Assembly (NCBI RefSeq): GCF_947241125.1
Contig: NZ_OX365700.1
Coordinates: 3,380,001-3,444,000 of the forward strand
Reading direction: 5' to 3'
From: Nitrospira tepida
GTDB taxonomy: Bacteria > Nitrospirota > Nitrospiria > Nitrospirales > Nitrospiraceae
Length of the DNA: 64,000 nt
Numbering within the stretch: the first letter of the stretch is position 1; every line of letters begins with the position of its first letter. A program made the translations under genes and the position numbers. This document shows, piece by piece, positions 61,072 through 64,000 of this stretch. Below the pieces are notes generated by a model, which saw nothing but the letters and a program-made list of their open reading frames with translations, was not told the origin of the DNA and ran no database searches.

Positions 61072-62772
61072 TTGTTTACGCAGCCCCCTCCAATTCCTAT
61101 CTCCGACTTTCAGGTCCTCTTTGAGTCTGCACCGGGACTTTATCTCGTGCTGACGCCCGAGTTGACCATTGTGGCGGCCAGTGATGCCTATCTGCGGGCC
61201 ACAATGACCAAGCGGGAGGCGATACTGGGACGTTACCTCTTCGATGTCTTCCCCGATAATCCAAACGATCCGGGTGCAACCGGCGTGTCGAACCTGCGGA
61301 CCTCGCTGGAACGAGCCTTACAGAACCGGGCACCGGATGCCATGGCCGTGCAAAAGTACGACATTCGGCGCCCGGATTCAGAGGGAGGAGGATTCGAGGA
61401 ACGGTACTGGAGCCCGGTCAATTCACCGGTCTTCGGTAAACAGGGAGAGGTCGCTTATCTCATCCATCGTGTTGAGGACGTCACAGAGTTTATCCGGGCC
61501 AAGCGTGCGGGAAGCGTGCAAGACCGGATGACTAAAGAATTGCGAGCGCGTGCGGCCGAAATGGAAGTGGAAATCATTCACCGAGCCCAGCAACTTCAGG
61601 AGGTCAACACTCGACTCCGAGGAGAACTGGAAGCCCGCAAACAGGCGGAGAACGAACTGGAACGGTTCTTCTCGCTCTCGCTGGACATGCTCTGTATCGC
61701 CACCTCGGACGGTTATTTCAAGCGTGTCAATCCAGCCTTCACACGTACGCTGGGGTGGAGCGTCGAGGAAATGCTGGCACGACCATTCCTCGACTTTGTC
61801 CATCCTGATGATCGCTCCACTACGGTCCGCGAGGTCGAAAAGCAGGTCATGTCCGGGGAGTTGGTGCTTCAATTCGAAAACCGGTATCGCCATAAGGATG
61901 GCTCGTGGCGCCTGCTGTCCTGGAAGTCGGTGCCCCAGCCGGACGGGCTCATGTATGCCGTGGCGCGCGACGTCACTGAGCGCAAGCAGGCGGAAGAGTC
62001 GCTCCGGCGCGCCTACGATGAGTTGGAGATGCGGGTGCAAGAACGCACGGCGGAGATCACGGCGAAAAGCCGGGATCTGGAAACGCTCCTGTATGTCACG
62101 TCGCATGATCTACGGGAGCCACTTCGGTCCATTGAGAATTTCTCGCGCATGGTGCATGACCGCTATGGCGAGAAATTGGAAGAAAAAGGACAGGACTTCT
62201 TGAGCCGGGTGATTCGTGCTGCCCGGCGCATGGATCGTCTGCTTGCCGACATCTTGGCGCTTTCGCGGGCGCAACGCATGGAGATCCCGGATGACGACAT
62301 CGATGGGGAAACGATCGTGCAGGAGGCCCTCACACGACTGGAAGATGTGGTCAGCAAGACAGGAGCCCACGTGCGGATTGCCCGAACACTCCCACGCCTT
62401 CGGGTGAACAAGACCTGGGCTACCCAGGCTGTATATAACCTGCTCGCCAACGCGCTCAAATTTACATGCCACGGAGAACCAGCAGACATTGAGGTCCTTC
62501 CCTATCATTCCAAGGAGAGCAATGCGGCGTTGGGCCTTGCCGTATGCGACCGTGGGCCGGGAGTGGCCCCCGAGCATGCCGAACGGATTTTTCAGCTCTT
62601 CCAGCGGGCCGTGGGACGGGAAGTCGACGGGACAGGAGCCGGCTTGGCTATTGTGCGGCAAGTGGCCGAACGCCATGGCGGACGGGCCTGGGTTCAGCCT
62701 CGAGTCGGAGGTGGCTCGGAATTCATCCTCACGTTCGGAACCACTCCTGCGATGGAAAGGAGCCCAGCATGA
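61072..62772 (+). CDS. Cytoplasmic PAS-domain histidine kinase
   Basis: The 566-residue protein has an N-terminal PAS domain (GLYLVLTPELTIVAASDAYL), a coiled coil, a second PAS (FKRVNPAFTRTLGWSVEEML), a HisKA box (TSHDLREPLRS) and an ATPase domain (DRGPGVAP and DGTGAGLAIVRQ). No membrane segment is seen. The family resembles bacteriophytochrome-type kinases, but no chromophore domain is present. The start is a TTG with GGGAG upstream. Its stop overlaps the next regulator's start (ATGA). Confidence 0.88.
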   Translation: MFTQPPPIPISDFQVLFESAPGLYLVLTPELTIVAASDAYLRATMTKREAILGRYLFDVFPDNPNDPGATGVSNLRTSLERALQNRAPDAMAVQKYDIRRPDSEGGGFEERYWSPVNSPVFGKQGEVAYLIHRVEDVTEFIRAKRAGSVQDRMTKELRARAAEMEVEIIHRAQQLQEVNTRLRGELEARKQAENELERFFSLSLDMLCIATSDGYFKRVNPAFTRTLGWSVEEMLARPFLDFVHPDDRSTTVREVEKQVMSGELVLQFENRYRHKDGSWRLLSWKSVPQPDGLMYAVARDVTERKQAEESLRRAYDELEMRVQERTAEITAKSRDLETLLYVTSHDLREPLRSIENFSRMVHDRYGEKLEEKGQDFLSRVIRAARRMDRLLADILALSRAQRMEIPDDDIDGETIVQEALTRLEDVVSKTGAHVRIARTLPRLRVNKTWATQAVYNLLANALKFTCHGEPADIEVLPYHSKESNAALGLAVCDRGPGVAPEHAERIFQLFQRAVGREVDGTGAGLAIVRQVAERHGGRAWVQPRVGGGSEFILTFGTTPAMERSPA

Positions 62773-63206
62773 AAACGCGCCCCATCGAGATCTTGCTCGT
62801 GGAGGACAATGAAGACGACATCGTCTTGATCCAAGAGGTCTTCGGCGATGCGAGCCTGGTGAATGTCATGAAAACCGTTCGCGATGGGGAGGAAGCCTTG
62901 GCCTACCTGCGGGGCGAAGGGCCCTATCGAGATGCCCTGGTGCCGGGGTTGATTCTGCTCGACATCAACATGCCGAGAAAAAACGGATTTGAGGTGTTGA
63001 AGGAGATGAAGAGCGATCCTCGCTTACGCGCCCTTCCTGTGGTCATGCTAACCACGAGCGACCGCGAGGAGGATGTGCTCCGATCCTATGCGGATGGAGC
63101 CTGCTCCTACATCCGAAAGCCCCTGGATCTTCAGCATTTCTCCAAGGTCGTCGGGCAGTTTGAGTTGTACTGGACCCTTGTGTCACGACTTCCGGTTTCT
63201 GCGTAG
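62769..63206 (+). CDS. Single-domain response regulator (Rcp1-like)
   Basis: The 145-residue protein is only a receiver domain, with EILLVEDNEDD, LLDINMPRKNG (phospho-acceptor Asp), MLTTS and RKPLDLQHF (Lys). Such proteins relay phosphate from partner kinases. Translation is coupled to the upstream PAS kinase by a four-base overlap, marking it as the likely partner. Confidence 0.9.
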   Translation: MKTRPIEILLVEDNEDDIVLIQEVFGDASLVNVMKTVRDGEEALAYLRGEGPYRDALVPGLILLDINMPRKNGFEVLKEMKSDPRLRALPVVMLTTSDREEDVLRSYADGACSYIRKPLDLQHFSKVVGQFELYWTLVSRLPVSA

Positions 63207-63215
63207 GAGCACCTG

Positions 63216-63635
63216 ATGCGCGTGTTGCTCATCGAAGACAACGAAGACGACGTCTATCTCATTCGTGAGATACTGGCGGATCGCAAAGAGGCCCGATTCG
63301 ACGTCGAATCGGTCGATCGCCTTGACCAGGGCCTGAAACACTTGGTGGAAGGTAGAATCGATATCGTCTTGTTGGACCTTTCTCTCCCGGACAGTCACGG
63401 GCTCGGGACTTTTGAGAAGACCCATGCTGCGGGAAAGGATCTTCCGATCATTGTGCTGACGGGTCTCGATGACGAAGGTGTGGCGATGCAGGCAATGCGG
63501 GCGGGCGCACAGGACTATCTCGTGAAAAATAGAATGGACGGCGATCTGCTCGTCCGGGCGATCCGCTACGCCGTGGAACGCAAAGGTACGGAAGCCGCCC
63601 TCCGGAAGAGCGAAGCGCAATTCCGACAGGCGTAG
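63216..63635 (+). pseudogene. Receiver domain cut by an amber codon before a HisKA domain
   Basis: This 139-residue frame is a receiver domain (VLLIEDNEDD, LLDLSLPDSHG, VKNRMD) ending at a TAG at 63633-63635. The frame carries on directly as KMESVGRLAGGIAHDFNN. In related hybrid kinases the join reads QAQKMESVG, so the TAG looks like a CAG changed by one base. The gene might be inactivated, or the kinase part may restart at ATG 63639. Confidence 0.65.
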
Positions 63636-63638
63636 AAG

Positions 63639-64000
63639 ATGGAAAGCGTCGGGCGCCTGGCTGGCGGCATTGCGCACGACTTCAACAATCTCCTGACCGT
63701 CATTAACGGTTACACCGAAATGATCCTGCCAGAGATGGAGTTTGGGACCATCGGTCGTAAATGGGTGGAAGAGGTGAAGGAAGCCGGCCATCGGGCCGCA
63801 ACGTTGACTCGCCAATTGCTGGCCTTCAGTCGCCAACAGGTGCTCGAACCGCAGGTGCTGGATGTGAACGCGGCTACCCAAAATATCGCGAAGTTCCTTC
63901 GTCGACTGATCGGCGAAGACATCAACTTGGTTCTCTGTCTCGGTGCGGAGGTGAGCAAAGTGCACATGGACCCGGGGCAGCTCGATCAAGTCATCATGAA
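63639..64000 (+). CDS. Histidine kinase domain, truncated by the window end
   Basis: Downstream of the TAG the same frame encodes a HisKA box (GGIAHDFNNLLTVINGYTE), RQLLAFSRQQVLEPQVLD and the start of an ATPase domain, and stays open to the end of the window. The ATG at 63639 follows the stop by three bases and may allow coupled re-initiation. The remainder lies beyond position 64000. Confidence 0.75.
   Translation, partial: MESVGRLAGGIAHDFNNLLTVINGYTEMILPEMEFGTIGRKWVEEVKEAGHRAATLTRQLLAFSRQQVLEPQVLDVNAATQNIAKFLRRLIGEDINLVLCLGAEVSKVHMDPGQLDQVIM

Overview
This 64 kb window is GC-rich, gene-dense chromosomal DNA that fits a Nitrospira-type chemolithoautotroph (a nitrite oxidiser or comammox relative). 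Three marks point there: a nitrite oxidoreductase gamma-type subunit (NxrC) with its TorD-like chaperone, further NxrC-like heme-b proteins, and two copies of the large 'bd-like' terminal oxidase protein embedded in c-type cytochrome genes. The catalytic nxrA and nxrB genes are not in the window. No rRNA, tRNA or CRISPR array was seen.

Layout. (1) 87-12511, minus strand: a nitrite-oxidation accessory block. In transcription order it holds a HExxH/CxxC protein, a four-cluster ferredoxin, a TorD chaperone, NxrC, a B12-type radical SAM protein, a polytopic membrane protein, a TPR protein, TatA, an NHL-repeat protein, a second NxrC-like protein, an exported PDZ protein and a pentaheme cytochrome c. 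(2) 12735-26504: a WD40 protein, an NtrC-type two-component pair sitting in line with secF, secD, yajC and tgt, then argS, a family 9 glycosyltransferase and mobA (molybdopterin dinucleotide synthesis, relevant to NXR). (3) 26625-33466: a respiratory cluster with a diheme/NxrC-like fusion, two membrane cytochromes c, a bd-like oxidase and three very small membrane proteins, two of them only 35 and 40 residues long. (4) 33461-41824: two membrane-anchored SUMF1-fold proteins without the formylglycine-generating cysteines, a DUF3047 protein, a second bd-like oxidase, a PCP_red-domain protein, a DUF420 protein and an O-methyltransferase. (5) 41917-51270: three exported proteins sharing a C-x2-H-x2-M motif, a HEAT-repeat protein and a 1623-residue multicopper oxidase resembling MnxG-type enzymes. 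(6) 51664-60741, mostly accessory: an APC permease, a PKD-like secreted protein, a frameshifted membrane protein next to an intact-looking 881-bp IS5-family element with a CTAG target duplication, a homologue of the alpha-ketoglutarate HExxH peptide beta-hydroxylases, a zinc-ribbon protein and an RqcH/NFACT protein. (7) 61072-64000: a PAS histidine kinase, a single-domain response regulator, and a receiver-kinase gene cut by an in-frame amber codon and running off the window.

How the genes work together: NxrC would carry electrons from nitrite oxidation to periplasmic cytochromes c. The cytochrome clusters and bd-like proteins are the likely route to oxygen. TatA, TorD, MobA and SecDF/YajC supply cofactor insertion and export. 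The most unusual parts are the small membrane proteins beside the first bd-like oxidase, the putative copper-protein cluster around the giant multicopper oxidase, the chlorophyll-pathway-like proteins near the second bd-like oxidase, and the orphan HExxH hydroxylase-like gene.
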